A stretch of 64,000 nucleotides of DNA from Algoriphagus alkaliphilus. GTDB lineage: Bacteria; Bacteroidota; Bacteroidia; Cytophagales; Cyclobacteriaceae. Positions 46,553 through 55,464 of this stretch are shown here, piece by piece. The stretch covers positions 1 through 64,000 of the forward strand of contig NZ_FMXE01000002.1 in NCBI RefSeq assembly GCF_900103735.1. Reading direction: 5' to 3'. The notes below the pieces were generated by a model, which made no database searches, was not told where the DNA came from, and saw only the letters and a list, made by a program, of their open reading frames with translations. A program made the position numbers and the translations under genes. The first letter of the stretch is position 1. Each line of letters starts with the position of its first letter.

Positions 46553-46557
46553 CTAGG

Positions 46558-47928
46558 TTAATAGGCGTTTTCCCGGTTGAAAATCAGTTCGTGTATGGTT
46601 TTCACCATGATTCCCATATCAAGGAAAAAAGACCAGTTGTTGATATAAAAATAATCCAATCTCACTCTGGAACGAATTTGATGGGTATTTTCAATCTCAC
46701 CACGGAAGCCCCTAACCTGTGCCAAACCCGTAATTCCGGGACGGATTTTGTGTCTGGAATTGTACCGCTTGATTTGCGTTTTAAAGGTTTCATTCATTGG
46801 GATCGTGTGGGGTCTAGGCCCAACGATGGACATATCACCCATCAGCACATTGAGAAATTGAGGCATTTCATCCAAAGAAGAATTCCGAAGAAATGATCCA
46901 ATTCGGGTGACTCGGGGATCATTTTTGGTGGCTTGTTTCGTGTCGGCATAATCGTTTGGAGTCATTGACCTGAACTTCAGACAATTAAACACATTGTTAT
47001 TCACCCCATTTCTTTTTTGGATGAAAAATACAGGGCCTCGTGATTCCAATTTGATCAAAATTCCAACCAAGGGAATCAACCAAGAGAGAATGAAAATGGT
47101 CACCAAACTTGCAAAAACCAAGTCAAAGGTTCGTTTGGCTAAACTATTCAAGGGATTATCAAGTGGGATTTCGTTGACATTGATTACAAAGAAATCCCCA
47201 TACTTTGAAAATGAAAGATTCTTTTCCAACTGAAGACTTCCGCCGGGAATCATCTTGACTTTGATGTAGTTCTCATCGGCAAAATCAATGACCTTTTTGA
47301 CTAACGAAGGATCGAGTTGCTCTTGAATGTAAATGAAGTCCAAGTCCAACTTGGGAGCCTCTCCAAAAAAATCCGTGATTCCTCCCCGTGTCTGATTGCA
47401 ATCTGCCTCATCGTCAAAATATCCAAGAAAGTTTATTCCAAAATCTTTTCTGATTCTAAAAACATCAGCAAGTCTCGGACTCGTACCTCCTTTGCCAACG
47501 ATCACAGCATTTCTGTAGTTATTCCCTTTGGCACGGTAATGACGAAGAAACAAATGCACAAGCACACGAAAACTGCCCATGAGGAAAATCATGGTCACCC
47601 CTAATCCAGCGATCTGTATCCATCGGAAATTCCCATTTTGAAGCGGCGTCCAAAGGATGGCCGTAACACCCAAAAACCATAAAAGGGTGGCTATTAGATT
47701 TCTGATAGTGTGATCATACTCATCTGTTCGCCCGATTCTGTAGTCTTTCCTCAGGGACGAAATGAGCAGCCATAGCAGTGAAAGTGGCAGATATGCCGAA
47801 AAACTTCCTCCCTCGAATACGCCTGTCAGCTGAAGAAAAACATTGGCTATAGATAATGAAATCAGCGATACCAGAAAATCACTGGTTATAAAAAGCCAAG
47901 GAAAATAGGTGTCGAATCTTCTCTTCAT
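46558..47928 (-). CDS. Polyprenyl-phosphate sugar phosphotransferase (WcaJ-like)
   Basis: A 456-residue membrane enzyme that starts polysaccharide repeat-unit assembly by moving a sugar-1-phosphate to undecaprenyl phosphate. Four N-terminal membrane helices are followed by a CoA-binding-like domain (AVIVGKGGTSPRLADVF), a further helix near residue 270, and the bacterial sugar transferase domain. That domain has GPVFFIQKRNGVNNNVFNCLKFRSM-like wording, SLDEMPQFLNVLMGDMSIVGPRP and RHKIRPGITGLAQVRGFRG. It is followed by the methyltransferase gene after 5 bp. The rest of an exopolysaccharide cluster is not in view. Confidence 0.93.
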   Translation of the reverse strand: MKRRFDTYFPWLFITSDFLVSLISLSIANVFLQLTGVFEGGSFSAYLPLSLLWLLISSLRKDYRIGRTDEYDHTIRNLIATLLWFLGVTAILWTPLQNGNFRWIQIAGLGVTMIFLMGSFRVLVHLFLRHYRAKGNNYRNAVIVGKGGTSPRLADVFRIRKDFGINFLGYFDDEADCNQTRGGITDFFGEAPKLDLDFIYIQEQLDPSLVKKVIDFADENYIKVKMIPGGSLQLEKNLSFSKYGDFFVINVNEIPLDNPLNSLAKRTFDLVFASLVTIFILSWLIPLVGILIKLESRGPVFFIQKRNGVNNNVFNCLKFRSMTPNDYADTKQATKNDPRVTRIGSFLRNSSLDEMPQFLNVLMGDMSIVGPRPHTIPMNETFKTQIKRYNSRHKIRPGITGLAQVRGFRGEIENTHQIRSRVRLDYFYINNWSFFLDMGIMVKTIHELIFNRENAY

Positions 47929-48083
47929 AAAAATAAATCCATACTAGTCCTGTCCATTAAAAACAAAAACCTGACAATTTTAATATTAACCTTAAAGTTT
48001 TGTGTCTCAAAATTAACAAAGAAATTCCGTCAGCTGCTTACTTTTGAATTTATTTGTAATCTCAAAACGCCAATGGGCTACTA

Positions 48084-48755
48084 ATGAATTTCATAATCGA
48101 TCTTTTTGCATCATCCGATCATCCCGATTCACTTGGTGCCAAATTCCGAGCCAAACGACTTCGCAAATTCGAAAAGCTTTTTTTTAGAAATTTTAATCCG
48201 GAAAAACGAATTCGAATCCTCGATGTCGGAGGGACAGCATGTTTCTGGAAAAGAAGTCAAATTCCAAATATTCCCGGTGTGCGGATCACCCTGCTCAACC
48301 TCCATCTGGAGCAATCAAGACATCCACACATCAGCTCCATGATCGGTGACGCGACAGAGATGAAAAATTTTGAAGACAACGAATTCGACTTGGTTTTTTC
48401 TAATTCAGTGATAGAACACCTGTATACTTTTGAAAACCAAAACAAGATGGCCAGGGAAATTCAACGAGTCGGAAGAAAATACTTTATCCAGACTCCAAAT
48501 AAGTATTTCCCAATTGAGGCACATTATGCCCTGCCTTTTGCCCAGTATCTGCCTAAAAGACTGCTCTTATTTTTATTGACTAACACAAAACTTAGCAGAT
48601 TCAAACGTTGGGATCGCCAAGTTGCTCAGCAATATTTGGACGAGATCAGGTTACTGAATGAATCTGAAATGCGGATGCTCTTTACCGAATCAATAATTTT
48701 GAAAGAAAAGACAATCGGATTGACCAAATCCATCACAGCACATAATCTCCGCTAA
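48084..48755 (+). CDS. Class I SAM-dependent methyltransferase
   Basis: A 223-residue methyltransferase with motif I RIRILDVGGTACFWKR near residue 45, an acidic strand end (LLNLHLEQ) and post-motif NEFDLVFSNSVIEHLYTF, as in Methyltransf_11-type enzymes. No signal or membrane segment. It is divergent from the sugar transferase gene and convergent with the ABC exporter gene, overlapping it by 4 bp at the 3' end. A role in polysaccharide or lipid modification is plausible from position only. Confidence 0.82.
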   Translation: MNFIIDLFASSDHPDSLGAKFRAKRLRKFEKLFFRNFNPEKRIRILDVGGTACFWKRSQIPNIPGVRITLLNLHLEQSRHPHISSMIGDATEMKNFEDNEFDLVFSNSVIEHLYTFENQNKMAREIQRVGRKYFIQTPNKYFPIEAHYALPFAQYLPKRLLLFLLTNTKLSRFKRWDRQVAQQYLDEIRLLNESEMRMLFTESIILKEKTIGLTKSITAHNLR

Positions 48756-50539
48756 TCCGCAAATTGCAAGCGCACCAAGTTGGCATAAAAGCCTCCTTCA
48801 TCCGCCAACAGTTCCTTGTGGCTTCCCTGTTCCACAATTTTCCCCTCACTGAGTGCATAAATGCGGTCTACTTTTCGAATTGTAGCCAGACGATGGGCGA
48901 TGATCAAAGTGGTACGGCCTTTCATCAGTTCATCGAGGGCCTGCTGTACCAGAGATTCGGATTCGGCATCAAGTGATGATGTGGCCTCATCCAAAATCAA
49001 AATAGCGGGGTCTTTCAAAATTGCCCTTGCGATGGCGACCCGCTGCCGCTGACCTCCCGAAAGCTTCACCCCACGTTCTCCAACCAAGGTTTCCAGGCCT
49101 TCGGGGAATTGTGTGATAAATTGCCAGGCATTTGCCTTTTTTGCTGCCTGGATGATTTCATCCTCGGTTGCATCAGGTTTTGCATAGGCGATATTTTCCC
49201 GGATGGAGCCTCCGAAAAGCAAAACTTCCTGAGGTACAATTCCTATTTTGCTGCGTAAGACCTTCAAGTCCCACTCTTTCAAATCTCTGCCGTCAATAAG
49301 CACCGATCCTTTTTCAGTTTCATAAAAACGGAGGAGCAGCTGAATGATGGTGGACTTACCCGCGCCTGAGTGTCCTGCCAATGCAATTTTTTCACCGGGT
49401 TGCACCTGAAAGGAAACATTTTTCAAGACCTCTACCTCCGGACGGGTCGGGTATCTGAAACTTACCCCTGCAAATTCTATTTTCCCCTCAAACTTATCTG
49501 TAGTTGCTCCAAACTCAGCCTCAGGCGCTTCGTCCATGATCTCCAGCACCCGCTCCGAGCTGCCGATCGCTTTCTGTAGCTGACTGTAGATGTCCCCCAA
49601 TCCTGCTATCGATCCTCCAATGAATGTCGTGTAAAGCACGAAGGAAACCAACTCCCCCACGCTCATTTGTCCGGCGGCTACCAGGCTAGCTCCGTACCAC
49701 ATTACTGCGACGATTCCCCCAAAAAGCGCGAAAATAATGAAAGATATAAAAGCCCCTCGATATTTTGCTGTGGTCAAAGCCACCCCAACCACCGCGTTGA
49801 GGCCTTTTCCGTATCGGGCCGATTCGTACGATTCGCCTACAAATGATTTGACAGTACTGATCGACTGTAGGGTTTCTTCGACGATGACATTGGCCGCGGC
49901 CAGCTCATCTTGGGTTTTCTTGGAAAGTTTACGAATAAAGCGACCAAAAAACATCGCAATTAATATTAGAACCGGAAAGGTCCCCAGCATAAAGACGGTG
50001 AGTTTGGGTGTATTAAAAAATAAAAACCCAATCCCTGCAACCAAGGTAATGACCTGACGGAAAAGCTCGGCTAAGGTCGTGGAAAACGTATCCTGCAATT
50101 GGCCGACATCGGCAGTAATTCTGCTTATAAGTTCACCGGTCCTTCTTTTGTCAAAGAAAGTCATCGGGAGCCGTACCAGTCTGCCATAGAGCAGGTGTCG
50201 GATATCACGCATCGCCTGCTCGGAGACGAGGGCAAAAAGCCAGACTCTGAAAAAGGAAAAGATGCTTTGGACTGCCAGGATTCCGATCAGGATTAGGGCA
50301 ATGGAATTGACATCATTGACAATCCAGGATGATCCCTGTGCGGTATCGATGAGCTTGCCCGCTACAAATGGAAATGTCAATAAGGTAAGTGAAGAAAAAA
50401 GCAGGAAAATCAAACCGGATATAAATGCCAACCTGTAGGGCATCAAAAACTGAAATATCCCGCCCAGCTTACTTAGATTCTGCTTATTCAATTTTCGCTT
50501 TTCCTCCGGCTCCAGTGCAGTTCCTCGTTTTTTGGCCAT
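48752..50539 (-). CDS. ABC exporter, fused permease-ATPase (MsbA-like)
   Basis: A 595-residue half-transporter. An ABC membrane domain with six helices (about 35-330, including FDKRRTGELISRITADVGQL) is followed by the nucleotide-binding domain with Walker A AGHSGAGKSTII, Q-loop GIVPQEVLLFGGSI, signature LSGGQRQRVAIARAI and Walker B ILILDEATSSLD. It dimerises in the inner membrane to export a lipid, peptide or drug. MsbA-like function is the usual inference in Bacteroidota, but the substrate is not certain. It stands 68 bp downstream of the oxidase gene. Confidence 0.92.
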   Translation of the reverse strand: MAKKRGTALEPEEKRKLNKQNLSKLGGIFQFLMPYRLAFISGLIFLLFSSLTLLTFPFVAGKLIDTAQGSSWIVNDVNSIALILIGILAVQSIFSFFRVWLFALVSEQAMRDIRHLLYGRLVRLPMTFFDKRRTGELISRITADVGQLQDTFSTTLAELFRQVITLVAGIGFLFFNTPKLTVFMLGTFPVLILIAMFFGRFIRKLSKKTQDELAAANVIVEETLQSISTVKSFVGESYESARYGKGLNAVVGVALTTAKYRGAFISFIIFALFGGIVAVMWYGASLVAAGQMSVGELVSFVLYTTFIGGSIAGLGDIYSQLQKAIGSSERVLEIMDEAPEAEFGATTDKFEGKIEFAGVSFRYPTRPEVEVLKNVSFQVQPGEKIALAGHSGAGKSTIIQLLLRFYETEKGSVLIDGRDLKEWDLKVLRSKIGIVPQEVLLFGGSIRENIAYAKPDATEDEIIQAAKKANAWQFITQFPEGLETLVGERGVKLSGGQRQRVAIARAILKDPAILILDEATSSLDAESESLVQQALDELMKGRTTLIIAHRLATIRKVDRIYALSEGKIVEQGSHKELLADEGGFYANLVRLQFAD

Positions 50540-50607
50540 TCTGTTTTGTGGTGATTTGGTCGCAAAAGTAGCGTATTAGAAAGAGAAATGACAGAAAAAA
50601 AGAAGGG

Positions 50608-51744
50608 CTATAGTTCCATACCTTCGACCAATGCCTTTGCCAGCTGCTCTCCCAATGCCGCCGAATGCTTGAACCCATGTCCGGAGCATGCGGAAACAAG
50701 TAATACATTTTCCATTTCAGCCATAGACCTGATAACAAACCGGGCATCTTCAGTCACCGTATAAAAGCAGACGACGGACTTACTAATATTAGGTTTTAGG
50801 CCCAAAATTTTTCCTGATACCTTTTCCCTCAAAAACAAGGCTTGCTCTTCAGCACTTACTTCTCTGCTTAAATTATCCGGATGGCTGGAATCCACAAAAG
50901 ATTCGGTTGCCATTTTAACTGTTTTTCCATCCAGGGAAGGGAAACCATAGATGAAATCCTCCGGATCGGGACCAAAGCCCCACATCCAGACAGGGTAGCT
51001 GGTCCAATCTGTGAAATCAGGTTCTATTTCCAGCCAATACAGCACTTGTCGACATATTTTAAACTTTAGTCTTTCCGGTTCGGGCAAAAAATCCCTGATC
51101 CAACCTCCTGCACTAAGGAGAACTTTGCCGGCAAGAATTTCCCTTTCTCCACTGCGGATCAAAATGGAATCCCCCAGCTTGGTGAGCTGCTCCACAGGCG
51201 AATTTAACAGCAGCTGTGCCCCGTTTTTTTGGGCCAAATCCAATTGTGTGTGGATGGCTAATTCGGGGCGAAGAAAACCGGCATCATGCTCCAAATAGGC
51301 TTTGCCGGAAGATCCCAACTGAAAAGCCGGAAACAGTGCCTTCAATTCTTCGTGATCGAGAATCTGATGTCCTACATTTTGCCTTTTGGCAAAAGATACC
51401 GTCTTATCCCAGAAACCTTCCGATCCATGTTTGGCCCAGGGTTGAGCCCCAGAATCCAATAAAATCCCCGACTTAGTCGACATAATTTCCACTCCAGCTT
51501 CCGCTTCAATTTCTCTCCAAAGCTTATGGGATCGTTTGGCCAAAGCGACATAATCTTCCCCTTCGCCGACGGCAAGGCGAGTGATTCGGCTTTCTCCATG
51601 ACTGGAGCCAAAGGTGTGGGGAGGCTCGTAACGATCAATACCAAGGATTGACTTTGAGCTTTTACTTAAGTGAAAAAGTGTGGCGCTTCCGACGGCCCCA
51701 AGCCCGATAACCACCACATCGTATTTTGATCGGAAACTTGTCAT
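50608..51744 (-). CDS. SolA/sarcosine oxidase-type FAD amine oxidase
   Basis: A 378-residue monomeric sarcosine oxidase or N-methyltryptophan oxidase family member. The N-terminal FAD fold is VVVIGLGAVGSATLFHL, followed by GSSHGESRITRLAV, typical of the family. Cys316 in SVVCFYTVTEDARF aligns with the covalent flavin cysteine of MSOX. The C-terminal SACSGHGFKHSAALGE closes the FAD site. It demethylates N-methyl amino acids with release of hydrogen peroxide; the actual substrate is unknown. It stands alone, next to the ABC exporter. Confidence 0.88.
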   Translation of the reverse strand: MTSFRSKYDVVVIGLGAVGSATLFHLSKSSKSILGIDRYEPPHTFGSSHGESRITRLAVGEGEDYVALAKRSHKLWREIEAEAGVEIMSTKSGILLDSGAQPWAKHGSEGFWDKTVSFAKRQNVGHQILDHEELKALFPAFQLGSSGKAYLEHDAGFLRPELAIHTQLDLAQKNGAQLLLNSPVEQLTKLGDSILIRSGEREILAGKVLLSAGGWIRDFLPEPERLKFKICRQVLYWLEIEPDFTDWTSYPVWMWGFGPDPEDFIYGFPSLDGKTVKMATESFVDSSHPDNLSREVSAEEQALFLREKVSGKILGLKPNISKSVVCFYTVTEDARFVIRSMAEMENVLLVSACSGHGFKHSAALGEQLAKALVEGMEL

Positions 51745-51793
51745 GGATGAAATTTACAGCGATTAAAATCAGGCGGCAATTTCCACTTGTTGG

Positions 51794-52390
51794 TCAGCTT
51801 CTCCCCATTTGTGCGTCGATCAATTCGCGTTTCAGCTTGCGTTCTCGCTCCAAGGTGTTTTTGCGGTGCTGCTCAAATTCCTCCTGAACTTCTACCAGAT
51901 CCTTTTCTGCTTTTGAAATTTTGCTGGAGCTTCTGAAATATTGCACCGCAAAAAAAGACAAGGCTCCCGCTATAACCAGTACCAAGGCCCACATCATCGA
52001 TGAATACGCTGTTTTTTGAATTCCAATTCCCAAAAAATTGAAATTTTCCCGATCTGCGATTGCCTGATTTTTCTCTTCAATTTCTGCTGACAGCAGATTT
52101 TGCATGATCACCACTGAGTCCCTCATGGTGGACATTTGAAGTTTCAAGGCTGAAACTTCCTTCGACATGGTGCGAATAGAATCCAAAACATTGGACTTAA
52201 GCTTCTCAAGATTTGATTTTTTGACTACTTCATGGTCCTGAAAACTATTGGAAACACTGTAGATATAGTCAAATTGACTGGTGATGGTACCGGAGCGCAG
52301 GGAATTTTGTGTGGCCGTGGAATCTTGAGCAAAAGAAGCTGCAAATCCGGTCCCAAAAAAAAGTAAAATCAGGATGAGAGATTTGATCAT
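51794..52390 (-). CDS. Hypothetical secreted/membrane coiled-coil protein
   Basis: About 198 residues from the ATG at 52390. A signal peptide (ILILLFFGTGFAASFAQ) is followed by a coiled-coil-prone segment (about 40-105, KLKSNVLDSIRTMSKEVSAL), one transmembrane helix (MMWALVLVIAGALSFFAVQYF) and a second coiled coil rich in Glu, Arg and Lys. The longer frame from 52444 adds residues ahead of the signal peptide and is not preferred. The topology suggests a periplasmic helical domain linked to a cytoplasmic one. No family recognised. It stands alone. Confidence 0.7.
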   Translation of the reverse strand: MIKSLILILLFFGTGFAASFAQDSTATQNSLRSGTITSQFDYIYSVSNSFQDHEVVKKSNLEKLKSNVLDSIRTMSKEVSALKLQMSTMRDSVVIMQNLLSAEIEEKNQAIADRENFNFLGIGIQKTAYSSMMWALVLVIAGALSFFAVQYFRSSSKISKAEKDLVEVQEEFEQHRKNTLERERKLKRELIDAQMGRS

Positions 52391-52557
52391 CTTAAGGGAT
52401 ATGTTAGGGAAGAAATAGAATTTCCAAAATTTAACAATAAACATGCCTTAGATCAAAATAAAATAATTTTCAGCAGTAAAATTCAACTAACATTAAACAA
52501 ATTATAATTTTAATCATTCTTCTGAGGAATGATTCCTATCAGCCAAGTTGTCTAATT

Positions 52558-53754
52558 ATGAGATTAACACTTGCTTTTTTCTTTTTAATCCAATTATCAG
52601 GCAGTGCTTTTTGCTTTCAAAGAGTGGCCACACAAAATTACTTTAATTTGGGAAAGGCCGCCTTTGAAAACAAGAAATGGAAAGAATCTCAGGATTACCT
52701 GGATCAATGGCTACAGACTCATCCTGCGGATCAGGAGGCTTATTGGATAAGAGGACAGGCCTTCCAAAATCAGGGCAATTTGGATCGGGCTTTAAGTGAT
52801 TTTAGCAGTTTACTCATCTTAAACCCAATTCATGCTGAGGCCCATTTCGAGCGAGGGCGAGTACGCTATCAATTGAAGCAGTATGAAGAAGCCATGGTAG
52901 ATTTCGAGAATTTCCTGAAAACTCCGCCGGGAGAGACCACGAGGATTCTCTTCAAAATTTCCCCGGGAGACAACGCAGTCTCCGGTATTACCACGGCACA
53001 AACTTCCAGTCAGGAAGACGCCTACTATCATCTTGGACTGTGCAGCATCGCGTTGGAGGAGTATGATTTTGCGCTATTGTATTTGGATGAAGCCATACTC
53101 CTGAATCCAAAACAAGCTGATTTTCATGCAGAAAAGGGTCGGGCACTTGCAAGACTTGGGGATAATGTCCCCGCTATCGAATCCTACGAGACAGCACTTC
53201 AGTTGGGCCCGGATCATTTGCCTGCAAAGCAGGGCTTGGCTCTTGTGAAAACAGGAGGCGATACCGTACTATTGGAACAATTGGATCAAGTGATTTCGGA
53301 TTCCGCCGGTAATTCCCAAACCTACAAACAACGTGGATTTTACAGGATGAACCACGATGACTATGCAGGAGCCATTGAAGATTTTACCATTGCAATTACG
53401 ATGGATCCCGATGATTCTGAATCTTTTTTTTATCGGGGCATGATCCGTTCCCGCCAAAAAAGCTGGGCCAAAGCTGAGGAAGACTATTCTGAGGCGGTGG
53501 ACCTAGAGCCTGAAAATCCGGAATACTTCTTGGCTAGAGGTCAAGCCCGATATGTCAGCCAACGTTTAGAAGCTGCTTTGGCGGATTTCACGGTGACAGT
53601 TTCGCTTGATCCCGAACATGCCTCCGGATATTATCACAGAGGGATTACCCATCAGCGGATGGGGAAACTCAAGGATGCCTGCGCTGATCTGCTCAAAGCG
53701 AAAGAGTTGGGAATGGAGGCGGCGGAAATCGCTTGGCAAAAAGTCTGCAACTGA
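52558..53754 (+). CDS. TPR-repeat protein, secreted
   Basis: A 398-residue protein with a signal peptide ending GSAFCFQ and about nine or ten tetratricopeptide repeats covering most of the mature chain, for example WIRGQAFQNQGNLDRALSDF, FERGRVRYQLKQYEEAMVDF and FFYRGMIRSRQKSWAKAEED. TPR arrays mediate protein-protein contacts in the periplasm or at the envelope. No enzymatic domain. It converges with the LolC/E-like gene, with a 1-bp gap between stop codons. Confidence 0.88.
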   Translation: MRLTLAFFFLIQLSGSAFCFQRVATQNYFNLGKAAFENKKWKESQDYLDQWLQTHPADQEAYWIRGQAFQNQGNLDRALSDFSSLLILNPIHAEAHFERGRVRYQLKQYEEAMVDFENFLKTPPGETTRILFKISPGDNAVSGITTAQTSSQEDAYYHLGLCSIALEEYDFALLYLDEAILLNPKQADFHAEKGRALARLGDNVPAIESYETALQLGPDHLPAKQGLALVKTGGDTVLLEQLDQVISDSAGNSQTYKQRGFYRMNHDDYAGAIEDFTIAITMDPDDSESFFYRGMIRSRQKSWAKAEEDYSEAVDLEPENPEYFLARGQARYVSQRLEAALADFTVTVSLDPEHASGYYHRGITHQRMGKLKDACADLLKAKELGMEAAEIAWQKVCN

Positions 53755-53755
53755 T

Positions 53756-54982
53756 TTAAAGCTCTCGAACGGTATCCACCTTGGAAGCAATAATTGCCGG
53801 TCTCCAGGATGCCAAAAGGGTTATCGATACCACAGCAACACTGATCCAGATGAAATCTGTCATGACAATCCGTACAGGATAGGCATCAACCACAGCGGAG
53901 GAAATCCCCAAAGAAACCAATCCAAAGGTATCTTGGGCCAGAACAACTAAATACCCCAAAACCAAACCAATGACTGCACCACTGAATGCAATCAATGCTC
54001 CTTGCTTCAGAAAAATCCCTCGAATCAATCTGTCTCGCGCTCCCATGGCCTTGAGTACTGCAATGTCTTTTTTCTTTTCGATGGCTAGCATGCTCAGCGA
54101 AAAAAAGATATTGAACGAGGCAATGGCCAATATGAAAGTCAGCGTGAGAAAAACGAATAGTTTTTCAAGTTTGACTGTCCGGATCAGACCGGCGTGCTGT
54201 TCGTCTGCATTTTTCACCAAATATTCAGGCCCCAAATAATTTTTCAGTCGTTTTTGAACGTCTTTGATGGCATAACCTTGTTTTACTTTGATTTCCAGGG
54301 AGGTGCGTTTTTCCCCATAATTCAGCAGATCTCTGGTAAAATCGAGGGGAGCAATCACGTATTCATCGTCAAATTTCTGGTCAATACTGAAAAACGCCCG
54401 GGGCTCAAGCTGCGCGCTGGCATAGAGCTGACTTGGGTCGATGCTGGCAGCCGATCGGGGTGCCTTGGGATAAAAGACTTTAATTGTCGAGTTAACCGCA
54501 TCGAGATTGACAGAAAGAAAAAAACCAACCCCTCTTCCTAGGATAGCGCCTGGTCTGATGGCTGTGCCCAAGGTCGTATCACCCCAAAAATATCCTCTTG
54601 AAAATCTCCCCTGATCTAGAAAGTTGTCTGAAACACCTTTGATTTTTGCGACAATCTGACTTCCCCCATTCTGAAAGAGCGCATTGTCTTCGATCACCTC
54701 GGTCAGGATGGCTACTCCTTCGATTTGTTCGATTTCACGGAGCCATTCTTTTGGAGCTAAAAAACTTTTTCCGGCTACAGGCTCCACTTTCAATTCCGCA
54801 TCAAAACTTGCGAACAGGCTCCGAATCAAATCTTCCAATCCATTGAAAACAGACATCACAACGACTAAAGCGATGGTTCCCACTGCCACACCCACCATGG
54901 AGATCATGGACAGGACAGTGATGAAATTCCGCTTTTTCTTACTGCGAAAATATCTGCCGGCAATAAATGAACTGGAATTCAA
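53756..54982 (-). CDS. LolC/LolE-like ABC permease (FtsX family)
   Basis: A 408-residue inner-membrane permease. The N-terminal helix (GRYFRSKKKRNFITVLSMIS into VGTIALVVVMSVFNGLEDL) is followed by a large MacB-like periplasmic domain (about 50-260) and three C-terminal FtsX helices (about 270-400, with KKKDIAVLKAMGARDRLIRG). Such proteins release lipoproteins to the outer-membrane pathway with LolD. The ATPase gene is not adjacent. rbfA lies 10 bp upstream on the same strand, so the two are probably co-transcribed, an arrangement I recall from other Bacteroidota. Confidence 0.9.
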   Translation of the reverse strand: MNSSSFIAGRYFRSKKKRNFITVLSMISMVGVAVGTIALVVVMSVFNGLEDLIRSLFASFDAELKVEPVAGKSFLAPKEWLREIEQIEGVAILTEVIEDNALFQNGGSQIVAKIKGVSDNFLDQGRFSRGYFWGDTTLGTAIRPGAILGRGVGFFLSVNLDAVNSTIKVFYPKAPRSAASIDPSQLYASAQLEPRAFFSIDQKFDDEYVIAPLDFTRDLLNYGEKRTSLEIKVKQGYAIKDVQKRLKNYLGPEYLVKNADEQHAGLIRTVKLEKLFVFLTLTFILAIASFNIFFSLSMLAIEKKKDIAVLKAMGARDRLIRGIFLKQGALIAFSGAVIGLVLGYLVVLAQDTFGLVSLGISSAVVDAYPVRIVMTDFIWISVAVVSITLLASWRPAIIASKVDTVREL

Positions 54983-54992
54983 AATATATAAG

Positions 54993-55379
54993 TTAATTCT
55001 GTTCGTCTTCCTCTTCTTCCTCTGGCGGGGCAGGAGGAATATTGAGATCAGAAATTACCTTATCCATGTATTGGGCATAAGTAGCAGAATCGTCCGGAAA
55101 GAACGCAATTTCAGGAATAACCCTGACGGACTTGCCAATTCTTTTGGATAGGTGATGCCGGATCTCCTTTTTATGCTCATTGACGAGCTCATAAGTAGCT
55201 TTGGGATCAGCTAATAGGAAACTCACATAAACCTTGGCAAACCCTAAATCAGGGCTGACCATTACCCGTGTGATCGTGATCATTGCTTTCCCAATGAGGT
55301 GTTTGGCCTCTTTCTGAAAAATATCTCCAAGCTCTTTCTGAAGCAGCTTAGCATGTTTTTGTTGTCTTTTGCTTTCCAT
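54993..55379 (-). CDS. rbfA: Ribosome-binding factor A
   Basis: A small KH-domain protein that assists late 30S maturation. 128 residues from the ATG at 55379 (ESKRQQKHAKLLQKELGDIF), with the RbfA core MITITRVMVSPDLGFAKVYVSF and IRHHLSKRIGKSVRVIPEIAFFPDDS. An acidic tail (EEEEEDEQN) ends the protein. The longer frame to 55421 extends into the divergent promoter region and is rejected. It is the upstream partner of the LolC/E-like gene. Confidence 0.94.
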   Translation of the reverse strand: MESKRQQKHAKLLQKELGDIFQKEAKHLIGKAMITITRVMVSPDLGFAKVYVSFLLADPKATYELVNEHKKEIRHHLSKRIGKSVRVIPEIAFFPDDSATYAQYMDKVISDLNIPPAPPEEEEEDEQN

Positions 55380-55464
55380 TTGAAGTATTTGTGGTACAAA
55401 TTTAGCGAAATACTTGGGCAAGCTTTAATTTCGACCTAATCCAACACAATCCAAAGCAGAAACC